Shown in pieces: positions 7,740 to 17,513 of a stretch of DNA of 49,239 bases (within the stretch, counting starts at the first letter, position 1; each line of letters starts with the position of its first letter). The notes beneath the pieces are model-generated. The model did no database searches. It had not been told where the DNA came from and was given only the letters and a program-made list of their open reading frames with translations. Source of the stretch: an uncultured Lachnospiraceae bacterium (GTDB lineage: Bacteria > Bacillota > Clostridia > Lachnospirales > Lachnospiraceae); the NCBI GenBank assembly GCA_900314295.1, contig OMUU01000185.1, forward strand, positions 1 through 49,239, in the 5' to 3' direction. Both the position numbers and the translations under genes were made by a program.

Positions 7740-10700
7740 ATGTATCTAAAATCAATCGAAATGCAGGGTTTCAAGTCCTTCGCACTCAGAACCCGCCTCG
7801 AATTTCATAACGGCGTTACCGGCATCGTCGGGCCGAACGGCTCCGGCAAAAGTAATGTCGGCGACGCGGTCCGCTGGGTTCTCGGCGAGCAGAGCGCAAA
7901 ATCCCTGCGCGGCGGCAACATGCAGGATGTCATTTTTGCCGGGACGGAGAACCGCAAACCGGTAGGGTTCGCCATGGTTGCCATCACACTGGACAACACC
8001 GACCGGAAGCTGAATTTTGACGCGGACGAGGTTACCGTCATGCGAAAGCTCTACCGATCCGGCGAGAGCGAATATCAGCTCAACGGAAGGAGCTGCAGAC
8101 TCCGCGACATCAATGAACTCTTCTATGACACCGGAATCGGAAAAGAAGGTTATTCTATTATCGGGCAGGGTCAGGTAGAAAAGATCCTCAGCGGCAAGCC
8201 GGACGAACGGCGTGAGCTCTTCGACGAGGCAGCCGGTATCGTGAAATTCAAACGCCGAAAAGCGACCGCCTTGAAAAAGCTCGAGGACGAGGAGGCAAAT
8301 CTTGTCCGCGTCAACGACATTCTCAGCGAGGTCACGCGACAGATCGGTCCGCTCGAGAAACAGTCCGGCAAGGCAGAGGAATACCTCCGGAAGCGGGACA
8401 GTCTCCGGACTCTCGACATTCAGCTCTTCCAGATCGACGAGGGCCGCACGGAAGAACAGCTCCGGGAGCTGAATCAGAAGAAACAGATCGCAGACGGCCA
8501 CCTGCAGGATCTCAACGTCCGCTTTGAGGAGACCAAGCTCGAATACCAGCGTGTCGAAAAGGAACTGGAGGAGCTCGAGGCAAGCATCAGCAGTTCCAGA
8601 GAAGCCATGCAGGCATCCGTTCTGGAGAAGCAGCAGCGCGAAGGGCAGATTAACGTTCTCCGCGAGCAGATCCGCGCAGCCGAAGCGAACAAGAAGCTGC
8701 TCCGGGACCGCCTTGATGCCATTGAAGAAGAGAAGGCCGTCCGGATTCACAGCGCAGAAGAGCAGAAGAAGGAACAGCAAAAGCTGTCTGACGATCTGAC
8801 TCAGGCTGAACAGGAAAAGGACGTCAGAGAGCGCGACGCCTCGAAAATCGAGGCCGAAATCGCCGGCAAGAATTCCGCCGCCGAACAAAGCCGGAACGAT
8901 ACCATCGCTCTCCTGAACAACCGCACCACCATCCGGGAACGTCTTCAGCGTTACGACACCATGCTGGAGCAGATCGAGATCCGGAAGTCTGAGCTTTCCT
9001 CCCGGATTCTCCAGATGAAGGAAAGCGAATCCCGGGAAAAGGAAAACCTCGCCAGATTTGAGGAGGAGTATGCCAAAATCAGCGGCGAGGTTGAGAAATA
9101 CCGCAAATCAGAAGCGGCAAAGGAAAAGCAGATCATCGCTCTCAAACAGCTTCTCGATGAGGAAAATCATCAGCTGGAGATCGGCCAGACAGCCTATCAC
9201 AGAGAAGCGTCCCGTCTGGAATCTCTCCGGAACATCGCCGAACGATATGAGGGCTACGGAAACAGCATTAAGCGCGTGATGGAGCAGAAGGACCGCAATC
9301 CCGGAATCCACGGTGTCGTTGCGGATCTGATCAAGACCGACAGGAAATATGAAACCGCTATAGAAACCGCACTCGGCGGGGCTCTTCAGAATATCGTAAC
9401 CGATAATGAGAGCACGGCGAAATATCTCATTGAATACCTGAAACGGGGACACTTCGGAAGAGCGACCTTCCTTCCCCTCACTGCCATGAGAGACGATGCC
9501 CCATCTCCCGGTCAGATCATGCAGTCGGTTCTCCGGGAGGAGGGCGTCCTCGGTGTTGCCGATACCCTTGTCTCCTGCGACAAAATCTATCAGGGTGTTG
9601 TCCGCCGTCTTCTCGGCAAAACAGTGGTCGTCGATACAATTGATCACGCAATTGCGGTCAGCCGACGCCATCATCAGTCCGTACGGATGGTCACTCTGGA
9701 GGGCGAGCTTCTCAGCCCGGGAGGCTCCATGACCGGAGGCTCCTTCAAATATAACAGCAACCTTCTCGGCAGAAGGCGGCAGATTAAGGAACTCGAAGCC
9801 AGTGTTCAGTCTCTCAAAAAGGAAATGCAGGAGCTTCAGAAAAAAATAGAGGGACAGCGGGCACAGCGAAATGAGCTGCGCAGCGCGCTCGCCGAAGAGC
9901 AGGACGTCCTTCAGAAACTTCTCCTCCGGCAAAATACCGCGCGTGTAAACCGAGACGGTGCAAAGGAAAAGAGCGATTCCCTGAGCGCTGACTTCTCCCG
10001 CCTGACCGCCGAGCGCGACGAGATTAACGGTCAGATCTCCGAGATCCGCGAAAAGCGGTCTCTGATCGGCGGCGAACTGGAAAGCTCGCAAAAGGAAGAG
10101 GAAAATCTTGAGGACAGACTCCGAAAGATTTCAGATGAAGCGCAGGCCCTGCGTCAAAAACAGCAGAATACTCTCGCAGCGCGCGATCAGGCACGCCTTT
10201 CCTGTTCCAATATCCGTCAGCAGGTTTCCTTCCTTGAGGAAAAGCTTCACACAACAGAAGCGGAGATCCGCCGTCTGGATGAGGAGCGTGAAAATCTCCT
10301 GCACTCCATTTCCGACGGTGAAAATGATTCCGACGGCAAAGAAGATATGATCGCTGCCATCCAGGCAAAAATAGACGAGCTGACCGTAACGATTGCCGAT
10401 GCCGGCGAAAACGGGACCGCTCTCCAGAAAAAGAAAGAGGACCTGACCCGAAATCACCGGGAGTTCTTTGAGAAGCGCGACCGTCTCTCCGGAGAGAAGA
10501 CAGAAATGGAGCAGGAAATATTCCGTCTGGACTCACAGATTGAAAAGCTCCATGAACAGAAGGAAAACCAGATCAACTATCTGTATGAGGAATATCAGAT
10601 CACACCGGATCAGGCCGAGGCTGTCCATTTTGACGAAATGCCCGACCGCACCCCGCTGCGCAAACAGATCTCCCAGCTGAAATCCGAGATCAAAGCGCTC

Positions 10701-11309
10701 GGAACGGTAAACGTAAACGCCATCGAAGAATACCGCGAACTGAAGGAGCGCCACGATTTTCTCCAGAATCAGCACGATGATCTGATCAAGGCTTCCGACG
10801 ATCTGAAGGGAATCATTCGCCAGCTTGACGACGGTATGCGCAAGCAGTTCAAGGAGCGCTTCGAACAGATTCGCGTAGAATTCAACAAGGTCTTTCAGCA
10901 GCTCTTCGGAGGCGGAAAGGGAACCCTCGAGCTGGTCGATGAAGATAACATCCTGGAGTCCGGCATAACCATCACCTCACAGCCGCCCGGGAAGAAGCTT
11001 CAGAACATGATGCAGCTGTCGGGAGGCGAGAAAGCGCTTACCGCAATCGCGCTTTTGTTTGCGATCCAGAATCTGAAGCCCTCTCCGTTCTGTCTGCTGG
11101 ACGAGATCGAGGCAGCCCTGGACGACAACAACGTAGGCCGTTTCGCTGCCTACCTTCACAAGTTGACAAAAAATACGCAGTTTATTATTATTACTCACAG
11201 ACGCGGAACCATGGCGGCAGCGGACCGTCTGTATGGAATCACCATGCAGGAAAAGGGTGTATCGGTTCTTGTCTCCGTTGACCTCATCCGCGAACAGCTC
11301 GACAACTGA
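7740..11309 (+). CDS. smc: Chromosome segregation ATPase SMC
   Basis: This 1189-residue protein is the core of the SMC-ScpAB condensin. Order of parts: N-terminal ATPase half with Walker A GPNGSGKSN at residues 31-39; a long coiled coil; the hinge at about 520-660 (GIHGVVADLI, ending near GGSMTGGS); the returning coiled coil; and the C-terminal ATPase half with the ABC signature LSGGEKALTA at about 1092-1101 and Walker B LLDEIEAALDD at about 1115-1125. Length and architecture are standard. No scpA or scpB is in the window. Confidence 0.97.
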   Translation: MYLKSIEMQGFKSFALRTRLEFHNGVTGIVGPNGSGKSNVGDAVRWVLGEQSAKSLRGGNMQDVIFAGTENRKPVGFAMVAITLDNTDRKLNFDADEVTVMRKLYRSGESEYQLNGRSCRLRDINELFYDTGIGKEGYSIIGQGQVEKILSGKPDERRELFDEAAGIVKFKRRKATALKKLEDEEANLVRVNDILSEVTRQIGPLEKQSGKAEEYLRKRDSLRTLDIQLFQIDEGRTEEQLRELNQKKQIADGHLQDLNVRFEETKLEYQRVEKELEELEASISSSREAMQASVLEKQQREGQINVLREQIRAAEANKKLLRDRLDAIEEEKAVRIHSAEEQKKEQQKLSDDLTQAEQEKDVRERDASKIEAEIAGKNSAAEQSRNDTIALLNNRTTIRERLQRYDTMLEQIEIRKSELSSRILQMKESESREKENLARFEEEYAKISGEVEKYRKSEAAKEKQIIALKQLLDEENHQLEIGQTAYHREASRLESLRNIAERYEGYGNSIKRVMEQKDRNPGIHGVVADLIKTDRKYETAIETALGGALQNIVTDNESTAKYLIEYLKRGHFGRATFLPLTAMRDDAPSPGQIMQSVLREEGVLGVADTLVSCDKIYQGVVRRLLGKTVVVDTIDHAIAVSRRHHQSVRMVTLEGELLSPGGSMTGGSFKYNSNLLGRRRQIKELEASVQSLKKEMQELQKKIEGQRAQRNELRSALAEEQDVLQKLLLRQNTARVNRDGAKEKSDSLSADFSRLTAERDEINGQISEIREKRSLIGGELESSQKEEENLEDRLRKISDEAQALRQKQQNTLAARDQARLSCSNIRQQVSFLEEKLHTTEAEIRRLDEERENLLHSISDGENDSDGKEDMIAAIQAKIDELTVTIADAGENGTALQKKKEDLTRNHREFFEKRDRLSGEKTEMEQEIFRLDSQIEKLHEQKENQINYLYEEYQITPDQAEAVHFDEMPDRTPLRKQISQLKSEIKALGTVNVNAIEEYRELKERHDFLQNQHDDLIKASDDLKGIIRQLDDGMRKQFKERFEQIRVEFNKVFQQLFGGGKGTLELVDEDNILESGITITSQPPGKKLQNMMQLSGGEKALTAIALLFAIQNLKPSPFCLLDEIEAALDDNNVGRFAAYLHKLTKNTQFIIITHRRGTMAAADRLYGITMQEKGVSVLVSVDLIREQLDN

Positions 11310-11313
11310 CATC

Positions 11314-11334
11314 TCGAGAACGGCAGGTTCTCGA
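11314..11334. repeat. Short hairpin after smc, similar to one before cmk
   Basis: TCGAGAAC-GGCAG-GTTCTCGA is an 8-bp perfect stem with a 5-nt loop and no T-run. A related 10-bp hairpin (TCGAGAGAAC, loop ATGCG) lies at 29701-29725. The role is unknown. Confidence 0.6.
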
Positions 11335-11472
11335 AATCGGAATGCTGAAACGTTACCCGAAATCACACTTTTTTAACGCATAAATTCTATCACAGGATCC
11401 TATGATTACAGCGGGAACACGATTCACCATACGATCCGTAATCATACGGTTCCTCATACAAAGGAGAACTAC

Positions 11473-12402
11473 ATGGCAGGTTTTTTCAGCCGATTGTTCA
11501 AGGGACTTTCCAAGACCCGTGACACCATGAACGAAAATCTGGACGAGGCATTCGGATGCTCCGAGATTGACGATGAATTCTACGAGTGCCTGGAGGAAGC
11601 TCTTGTCGCAAGCGACATGGGTATTGAAACCACCGAAACGGTCATCGACAATCTGAAGGAAATCGTGTCAGATCTCGACCTCAAGAAACCGGCGGACTGC
11701 AAGAAATACATGGTTGACTGCTTCCGCCAGCAGATGAAGGTGGAAGAGAACGCCTACGAATTTGAGAACAGACAGTCCGTCATCCTCGTCGTAGGGGTAA
11801 ACGGCGTCGGCAAGACGACAACTGTCGGTAAGCTCGCCGCCAAGCTCCATCGCCAGGGCAAAAAGGTGATCATCGCTGCGGCAGATACCTTCCGCGCCGC
11901 GGCTATTCCCCAGCTGGAGACCTGGGCCGACCGCGCGAAGGTCGACATCATCACCGGACAGGAGGGCGCAGATCCCGCCTCGGTCGTATACGACGCCGTC
12001 GCCGCGGCAAAGGCCCGCAGGGCAGATGTCCTGCTCATCGATACCGCAGGCCGTCTCCACAACAAGAAGAATCTCATGAACGAGCTTCAGAAGATTTACA
12101 AGATCCTCGCCAACTCCTATCCGGAGGCATATCTGGAAACCTTGCTTGTCCTTGACGGAACCACCGGACAGAACGCAATTCTCCAGGCCAAGAGCTTCGC
12201 TGAAGTCGCGCATATCACGGGCCTCGTCATCACCAAGCTTGACGGTACCGCAAAGGGAGGCATCGCCGTAGCGGTTCAGTCCGAGCTCCAGATCCCCGTG
12301 AAATACATCGGGGTCGGAGAGCAGCTGGACGACCTGCAGAAGTTCGATCCGGACTCCTATGTGAACGCACTCTTTGAATCCACCCCCGAAAACGACCAGT
12401 GA
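11473..12402 (+). CDS. ftsY: Signal recognition particle receptor FtsY
   Basis: This 309-residue SRP-type GTPase docks ribosome-SRP complexes at the membrane. It has a short four-helix N domain (residues 1-95) and a G domain with P-loop GVNGVGKTT at about 109-117, DTFRAAAIPQLE, DTAGR, TKLDGTAKGG and the C-terminal GVGEQLDDLQKFD. The acidic A domain of E. coli FtsY is missing, as is usual in Firmicutes. AAGGAGA precedes the ATG. There is a 163-nt gap after smc, so a separate promoter is possible, but I could not assign one. Confidence 0.96.
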   Translation: MAGFFSRLFKGLSKTRDTMNENLDEAFGCSEIDDEFYECLEEALVASDMGIETTETVIDNLKEIVSDLDLKKPADCKKYMVDCFRQQMKVEENAYEFENRQSVILVVGVNGVGKTTTVGKLAAKLHRQGKKVIIAAADTFRAAAIPQLETWADRAKVDIITGQEGADPASVVYDAVAAAKARRADVLLIDTAGRLHNKKNLMNELQKIYKILANSYPEAYLETLLVLDGTTGQNAILQAKSFAEVAHITGLVITKLDGTAKGGIAVAVQSELQIPVKYIGVGEQLDDLQKFDPDSYVNALFESTPENDQ

Positions 12403-12500
12403 CAGACGCCCCGACCGGACGGCGGTCTGTATCCCGATACAGGCCACATTCCATGAAACCCCGCAGTGACAGCCATCGTACCGCAGAAAGGAACTCCAAA

Positions 12501-13727
12501 ATGAGTGAGAAAGAAATGCTTACACTGAACGCCTTTGAAGAAGCCTCTGAAATCGTGAAAAAAGTCACCTCTGACACCAAGCTGGTGTACAGCGACTATT
12601 TCAGTACCCAGACAGGAAACCGTTGCTATCTGAAGCCGGAGAATATGCAGGTGACCGGTGCTTATAAGATCCGCGGCGCCTACTACAAGATCAGCACCAT
12701 GAGCGAGGAGGACCGCAAAAAAGGTTTGATCACCGCATCCGCCGGAAACCACGCACAGGGCGTCGCCTACGCGGCAAAAGCCTACGGCTGCAAGGCTGTC
12801 ATCGTCATGCCGACAACCACGCCTCTGATCAAGGTTGAACGGACCAAGAGCTACGGCGCCGAGGTCGTCCTCTACGGAGATGTCTACGATGATGCCTGCA
12901 AGAAAGCGCTTCAGCTTGCCGACGAGAACGGCTACACCTTCATCCATCCGTTTGACGACCTGACTGTGGCGACAGGCCAGGGAACCATCGCCATGGAAAT
13001 TATCAAGGAGCTTCCCGTCGTTGATACCATTCTCGTACCGATCGGCGGCGGCGGACTCGCCACCGGTGTCTCCACCCTCGCCAAGCTTCTGAATCCCAAG
13101 ATCCACGTGATCGGTGTAGAACCGGCAGGGGCGAACTGTATGCAGGTTTCCCTGAAAAACGGCAAGGTCACCGAGCTTCCCAGTGTGAACACGATCGCAG
13201 ACGGCACAGCCGTAAAGCGCCCCGGCGAAAAGATTTTCCCGTACATCCAGAAAAACATCGATGAAATCATCACCATTCCGGACGAGGAGCTCGTGGTAGC
13301 CTTCCTCGATATGGTCGAAAACCACAAGATGATCGTAGAAAACTCCGGTCTGCTCACCGTGGCTGCTCTGAAACACCTGAAGCCGGAGAACAAGCGCGTC
13401 GTAGCCGTCATGAGCGGCGGCAACATGGATGTCATCACCATGTCCTCGGTCGTTCAGAACGGCCTCATCGCACGAGACAGAATTTTCACAGTTTCCGTCC
13501 TTCTTCCGGACCGTCCGGGCGAGCTTGTGCGCGTCTCCACCGTCATTGCGCAGAATAAGGGCAATGTAATCAAGCTCGAACACAATCAGTTTTACAGCAC
13601 CAACCGAAATGCTGCTGTCGAGCTTCGAATCACAATGGAAGCCTTCGGAACCGACCACAAAAATCAGATTCTCAAGGCTCTCGCGGAGGCGGGATTCAAT
13701 CCGAAGGAGAAGCATACCAGTCTCTGA
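12501..13727 (+). CDS. ilvA: Threonine ammonia-lyase with C-terminal ACT domain
   Basis: This 408-residue PLP enzyme deaminates threonine to 2-oxobutanoate, the entry to isoleucine synthesis or to threonine catabolism. The PLP lysine is Lys56 in AYKIRGA, the phosphate loop is GGGGLATG near residue 180, and a single C-terminal ACT domain covers about 328-400 (RPGELVRVS). The single ACT domain and the length place it in the short IlvA/TdcB-like class, so biosynthetic versus catabolic use cannot be decided from sequence. The ATG at 12501 has AAAGGA upstream; the frame stays open 34 codons further but without conservation. Confidence 0.93.
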   Translation: MSEKEMLTLNAFEEASEIVKKVTSDTKLVYSDYFSTQTGNRCYLKPENMQVTGAYKIRGAYYKISTMSEEDRKKGLITASAGNHAQGVAYAAKAYGCKAVIVMPTTTPLIKVERTKSYGAEVVLYGDVYDDACKKALQLADENGYTFIHPFDDLTVATGQGTIAMEIIKELPVVDTILVPIGGGGLATGVSTLAKLLNPKIHVIGVEPAGANCMQVSLKNGKVTELPSVNTIADGTAVKRPGEKIFPYIQKNIDEIITIPDEELVVAFLDMVENHKMIVENSGLLTVAALKHLKPENKRVVAVMSGGNMDVITMSSVVQNGLIARDRIFTVSVLLPDRPGELVRVSTVIAQNKGNVIKLEHNQFYSTNRNAAVELRITMEAFGTDHKNQILKALAEAGFNPKEKHTSL

Positions 13728-13771
13728 TCTCTCTGATACGAAAATACCGCCGGGAGTTCTCCGGGACAGTG

Positions 13772-13801
13772 CCCCGGGACACCACGTCCCAGGGTTTGTT
13801 T
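13772..13801 (+). terminator. Probable terminator after ilvA
   Basis: CCC-C-GGGAC, loop ACCAC, then GTCCC-A-GGG form a 9-position stem with one mismatch, followed by TTTGTTT. A direct repeat of CCGGGACA lies just upstream and in the stem. Confidence 0.65.
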
Positions 13802-13863
13802 CCCAGAAGATACGAGCATAAACCGGATCCGCCGGTGTTGCCGCAGATAAGAAACAGGAAAGC

Positions 13864-14499
13864 ATGAATCAGAAAATCAACTATCAGAAAAAAATGGAAC
13901 AGGTCCTGGCACAGCTGAAAGCCGACGGCCGCACACCGCGCCTTCTGCTACACAGTTGCTGCGCTCCCTGCAGCAGCTACGTGCTGGAATATCTGTCCGA
14001 ATTTTTTTATATTACAGACTTCTATTACAATCCCAATATATCTCCCGCAGACGAGTACCGGAAGCGCGTGAATGAGATGCAGCGGCTGATCCGCGAGATG
14101 CCTATGAAACATCCGGTGGAATTTGTGGAGGGCATCTATGACCCGGACCGTTTCTACGAGATGGCAAAGGGGAAGGAAGATATTCCAGAGGGCGGAGAGC
14201 GCTGCTTCGAGTGCTTCGAAATGCGTCTTCGCGAGGCGGCCCGGGAAGCCGTCCGTCTGCACATGGACTATTTCACCACCTCTCTGTCGATCAGTCCGCT
14301 CAAGGACGCGCAAAAGCTCAATGAAATCGGCATCCGCCTCGGAAAGGAATACGGCATTCCCTACCTTGCCTCCGATTTCAAGAAAAAGAACGGATTCCGC
14401 CGCTCTACCGAACTCTCCAGAGAATATAACCTCTATCGTCAGAACTACTGCGGCTGCGTCTATTCCAAAAGACAGGCGGAACGGGAAGGCAGAGCATAA
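13864..14499 (+). CDS. queH: Epoxyqueuosine reductase QueH
   Basis: This 211-residue member of the DUF208/QueH family catalyses the last step of queuosine synthesis in tRNA (epoxyqueuosine to queuosine), replacing QueG. The key cysteines are present: the CC pair Cys32-Cys33 with Cys36 (HSCCAPC), Cys114 and Cys117 (RCFEC), and the C-terminal CGC near 194-196. QueH proteins bind an Fe-S cluster and a metal through these. AACAGGAAAGC lies before the ATG. No other queuosine gene is near, so its neighbours do not add to the assignment. Confidence 0.93.
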   Translation: MNQKINYQKKMEQVLAQLKADGRTPRLLLHSCCAPCSSYVLEYLSEFFYITDFYYNPNISPADEYRKRVNEMQRLIREMPMKHPVEFVEGIYDPDRFYEMAKGKEDIPEGGERCFECFEMRLREAAREAVRLHMDYFTTSLSISPLKDAQKLNEIGIRLGKEYGIPYLASDFKKKNGFRRSTELSREYNLYRQNYCGCVYSKRQAEREGRA

Positions 14500-14608
14500 C
14501 AGAAATCCGGAGGCATTTTTTTCAAAGACAGAAAACGCACAGCCTGATCATTCACAGGCAAAAAACCGATGGCATATTTTTTTCAGAATCAGAAAGGGAT
14601 TATTCACT

Positions 14609-15994
14609 ATGGCACAGCTCTGGGGCGGACGGTTCACTAAGGAAACCGACAAACTCGTATACAACTTTAACGCGTCGATCAGCTTCGACCAGAAATTCTA
14701 CCGCCAGGACATCCGAGGAAGTCTGGCGCATGTGCGGATGCTTGCGAAGCAGGGGATCCTCACCGAAGAGGAACGGGATCAGATTATCAACGGACTGAAC
14801 GGCATACAGAGAGACGTCGAAAACGGAACCCTGCAGATCACCGACGAGTATGAAGATATCCACAGCTTTGTCGAGGCGAACCTCATCGACCGCATCGGTG
14901 ATGTGGGCAAGAAGCTTCACACCGGGAGAAGCCGGAACGACCAGGTTGCTCTGGACATGAAGCTTTACGTGAGAGATGAAATCGATGAGCTGGACCCGCT
15001 TCTGAAAAAGCTTCTCACCGTGATCGAGCGGATCATGGAAGAGAACATCGAGACCTATATGCCCGGCTTCACCCATCTGCAGAAGGCACAGCCGGTTACC
15101 CTCGCACACCACTTCGGCGCTTACTTTGAGATGTTCCGCCGCGACAGAAGCCGTCTTGCCGATATCCGGAGGCGGATGAACACCTGTCCCCTGGGAGCCG
15201 GAGCCCTTGCAGGCACCACCTACCCCCTGGACCGTGAATATACCGCACAGCTGCTCGATTTTGACGAGCCGACTGCCAACAGCATGGACTCTGTTTCAGA
15301 CCGTGACTATATCATCGAGCTTCTTTCCGCCCTTGCCACCATTCAGATGCACCTGTCCCGCTTCAGCGAGGAGATCTGCATCTGGAACTCCAACGAGTAC
15401 CGCTTTGTGGAAATTGATGACGCGTACAGCACCGGGAGCTCCATCATGCCGCAGAAAAAGAACCCTGATATCGCCGAGCTCGTGAGGGGAAAGACCGGAC
15501 GCGTTTACGGCGCCCTGATGCAGATGCTGACCACCATGAAGGGACTCCCGCTCGCCTACAACAAAGACATGCAGGAGGACAAGGAGCTTACCTTCGACGC
15601 CATCGATACGGTAAAGGGCTGCGTGGTTCTCTTCACCGGTATGCTCGACACCATGAAATTCCGCAAGGACATCATGGAGCAGTCCGCGAAGCATGGCTTC
15701 ACAAACGCTACCGATGTCGCAGATTATCTGGTACGCAAGGGGATTCCCTTCCGCGACGCCCACGGCATCACCGGACGGCTGGTCCTGGACTGCCTGGATA
15801 AAGGCTGCTCCCTGGATGATCTTCCCCTCGAAGAATTCCGAAAATATTCTCCGGTCATCGATGCGGATATCTATGAGGCGATCAGCATGAAAACCTGCGT
15901 AGAGCGGAGAAACACCACAGGTGCGCCCGGCCCCGAGGCCATCCGCGCCGAAATCAAGCGGAACCGCGAATATCTCATGTTCACACAAAAATAA
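14609..15994 (+). CDS. argH: Argininosuccinate lyase
   Basis: This 461-residue enzyme splits argininosuccinate into arginine and fumarate, the last step of arginine synthesis. It starts with WGGRF and has TGRSRNDQVA near residue 108 and the fumarase/aspartase superfamily signature GSSIMPQKKNPD at about 276-287. AAAGGGA precedes the ATG at 14609. The same frame is open 162 codons upstream but there it overlaps queH out of frame and has no argH homology. argG is not in the window. Confidence 0.96.
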   Translation: MAQLWGGRFTKETDKLVYNFNASISFDQKFYRQDIRGSLAHVRMLAKQGILTEEERDQIINGLNGIQRDVENGTLQITDEYEDIHSFVEANLIDRIGDVGKKLHTGRSRNDQVALDMKLYVRDEIDELDPLLKKLLTVIERIMEENIETYMPGFTHLQKAQPVTLAHHFGAYFEMFRRDRSRLADIRRRMNTCPLGAGALAGTTYPLDREYTAQLLDFDEPTANSMDSVSDRDYIIELLSALATIQMHLSRFSEEICIWNSNEYRFVEIDDAYSTGSSIMPQKKNPDIAELVRGKTGRVYGALMQMLTTMKGLPLAYNKDMQEDKELTFDAIDTVKGCVVLFTGMLDTMKFRKDIMEQSAKHGFTNATDVADYLVRKGIPFRDAHGITGRLVLDCLDKGCSLDDLPLEEFRKYSPVIDADIYEAISMKTCVERRNTTGAPGPEAIRAEIKRNREYLMFTQK

Positions 15995-16041
15995 AATCCT
16001 TGTCGTCAATAGCTAAAGGGTGAACTTGGCACGAAAAACTG

Positions 16042-16088
16042 TTTTTTGCAGGATTCCGGTTGCATTACCTGCAAAAAAGTAATAGAAT
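16042..16088 (+). promoter_or_regulatory. asd promoter overlapped by an 11-bp inverted repeat
   Basis: TTGCAT (16060-16065) and TAGAAT (16083-16088) are separated by 17 nt. The -35 element lies in the spacer of a perfect inverted repeat: TTTTTTGCAGG (16042-16052), 15 nt, CCTGCAAAAAA (16068-16078). The position suits an operator for a repressor, for example of lysine/methionine/threonine supply; the regulator is not identified. The distance to the ATG (about 40 nt) is too short for a lysine riboswitch. Confidence 0.65.
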
Positions 16089-16129
16089 ACGTGAAAACAA
16101 TGAAAGATCAAATGTAAGGAGATTGAACA

Positions 16130-17215
16130 ATGGACAGAAAATTAAGAGTCGGTATCCTCGGAGCCACCGGAATGGTTGGCCAGCGTTTTGTCACACTCAT
16201 GGAAAATCATCCTTGGTTTGAAGTCACGGCAGTGGCAGCCAGCGCGAGAAGCGCCGGACAGACCTATGAGGAGGCTGTCGGAGGCCGCTGGAAAATGGAA
16301 ACTCCAATGCCCGAATATGTGAAGAACATGACGGTCATGAACATTACAGAGGTCGATAAGGTCACTGCTCTTGTTGATTTTGTGTTCTGTGCTCTGAATA
16401 TGCCGAAGGATCAGATTCGGGAAATCGAGGATCTCTATGCAAAGGCGGAGACTCCTGTCGTATCCAACAACAGCGCGAACCGCTGGACCCCGGATGTGCC
16501 GATGGTTGTTCCGGAGATCAATGACTCCCACTTTGATGTCATCCCTTACCAGAGAAAACGGCTCGGCACCACCCGCGGCTTCATCGCCGTCAAGCCAAAC
16601 TGCTCCATTCAGAGCTACGCTCCGGTGCTCACCGCATGGATGAAGTTCGAGCCGACCGAAGCAGTTGTCACAACCTACCAGGCAATTTCCGGAGCCGGAA
16701 AGACCTTTAAGGACTGGCCGGAGATGGAAGGAAATGTCATTCCCTTCATCAGCGGCGAGGAAGAGAAGAGCGAGCAGGAGCCGCTCCGTATCTGGGGCCA
16801 TATCGAGAACGGTGAAATCGTAAAGGCAGAGGGCGTCAGAATCACCAGCCAGTGTCTTCGCGTTCCGGTCCTGAACGGACACACCGCCGCTGCCTTCGTC
16901 AACTTCCGCAAGAATCCTTCCAAGGAAGAGCTCATCGAAGCCATGGAAAGCTTCCGCGGATATCCGCAGGAGCACAATCTTCCGAGCGCACCAAAGCAGT
17001 TCATCCGCTACATGACGGAAGACGACCGTCCGCAGGTTCGTCTGGATGTAAATTTCGAGAACGGAATGGGCATCAACGTAGGCCGTCTCCGTAAGGACAG
17101 CATTTTTGACTGGAAGTTCGTCGGCCTGTCACACAACACACTCCGCGGAGCTGCAGGCGGCGCGGTCCTCTGTGCGGAAACCCTCGTCGACAAGGGATAT
17201 ATCACCGCAAAATAA
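16130..17215 (+). CDS. asd: Aspartate-semialdehyde dehydrogenase (archaeal/fungal-type family)
   Basis: This 361-residue NADPH enzyme reduces aspartyl phosphate to aspartate semialdehyde, the branch point to lysine, diaminopimelate, methionine and threonine. The Rossmann loop is GATGMVGQRF (residues 11-20), the catalytic Cys is in KPNCSIQ near residue 158, and the catalytic His is in NGHTAA. VVSNNSANR and the overall pattern fit the archaeal/fungal-type family rather than the E. coli type. AAGGAGA is at ideal spacing before the ATG. Confidence 0.95.
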   Translation: MDRKLRVGILGATGMVGQRFVTLMENHPWFEVTAVAASARSAGQTYEEAVGGRWKMETPMPEYVKNMTVMNITEVDKVTALVDFVFCALNMPKDQIREIEDLYAKAETPVVSNNSANRWTPDVPMVVPEINDSHFDVIPYQRKRLGTTRGFIAVKPNCSIQSYAPVLTAWMKFEPTEAVVTTYQAISGAGKTFKDWPEMEGNVIPFISGEEEKSEQEPLRIWGHIENGEIVKAEGVRITSQCLRVPVLNGHTAAAFVNFRKNPSKEELIEAMESFRGYPQEHNLPSAPKQFIRYMTEDDRPQVRLDVNFENGMGINVGRLRKDSIFDWKFVGLSHNTLRGAAGGAVLCAETLVDKGYITAK

Positions 17216-17270
17216 ACACCTGGCGTCGGAAGGCAGCTTTGCCGACCGTCCCATTCTTTAAGATAACCGG

Positions 17271-17305
17271 GATCCTGCCGCGGCAATACCGGGCAGGATC
17301 TTTTT
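17271..17305 (+). terminator. Rho-independent terminator of asd
   Basis: GATCCTGCC pairs with GGCAGGATC (9 bp) around a 13-nt loop, followed directly by TTTTT. Confidence 0.88.
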
Positions 17306-17513
17306 CTCATCCTCTTTTTTCCTTCTCTGTCCTTCCCGGTATTTCTGCAGTCGCCATAATTCCCCTCCGTTTTTTAATCCGATATCGAATTCCTTATGGA
17401 AAAGCAGCTGTTCCTCATGAAACACAACGTAAAGAATACGATCTTCGAATACTAATAAAGCACAGCTACAAAGCAATCAAAAACTCCGTATTGCAGGAAA
17501 GTGAGGCCCCGTA

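Noticed and set aside
16089..16129. Lysine riboswitch upstream of asd
   Set aside because: The leader after the promoter is about 40 nt, far too short, and no riboswitch core was seen.
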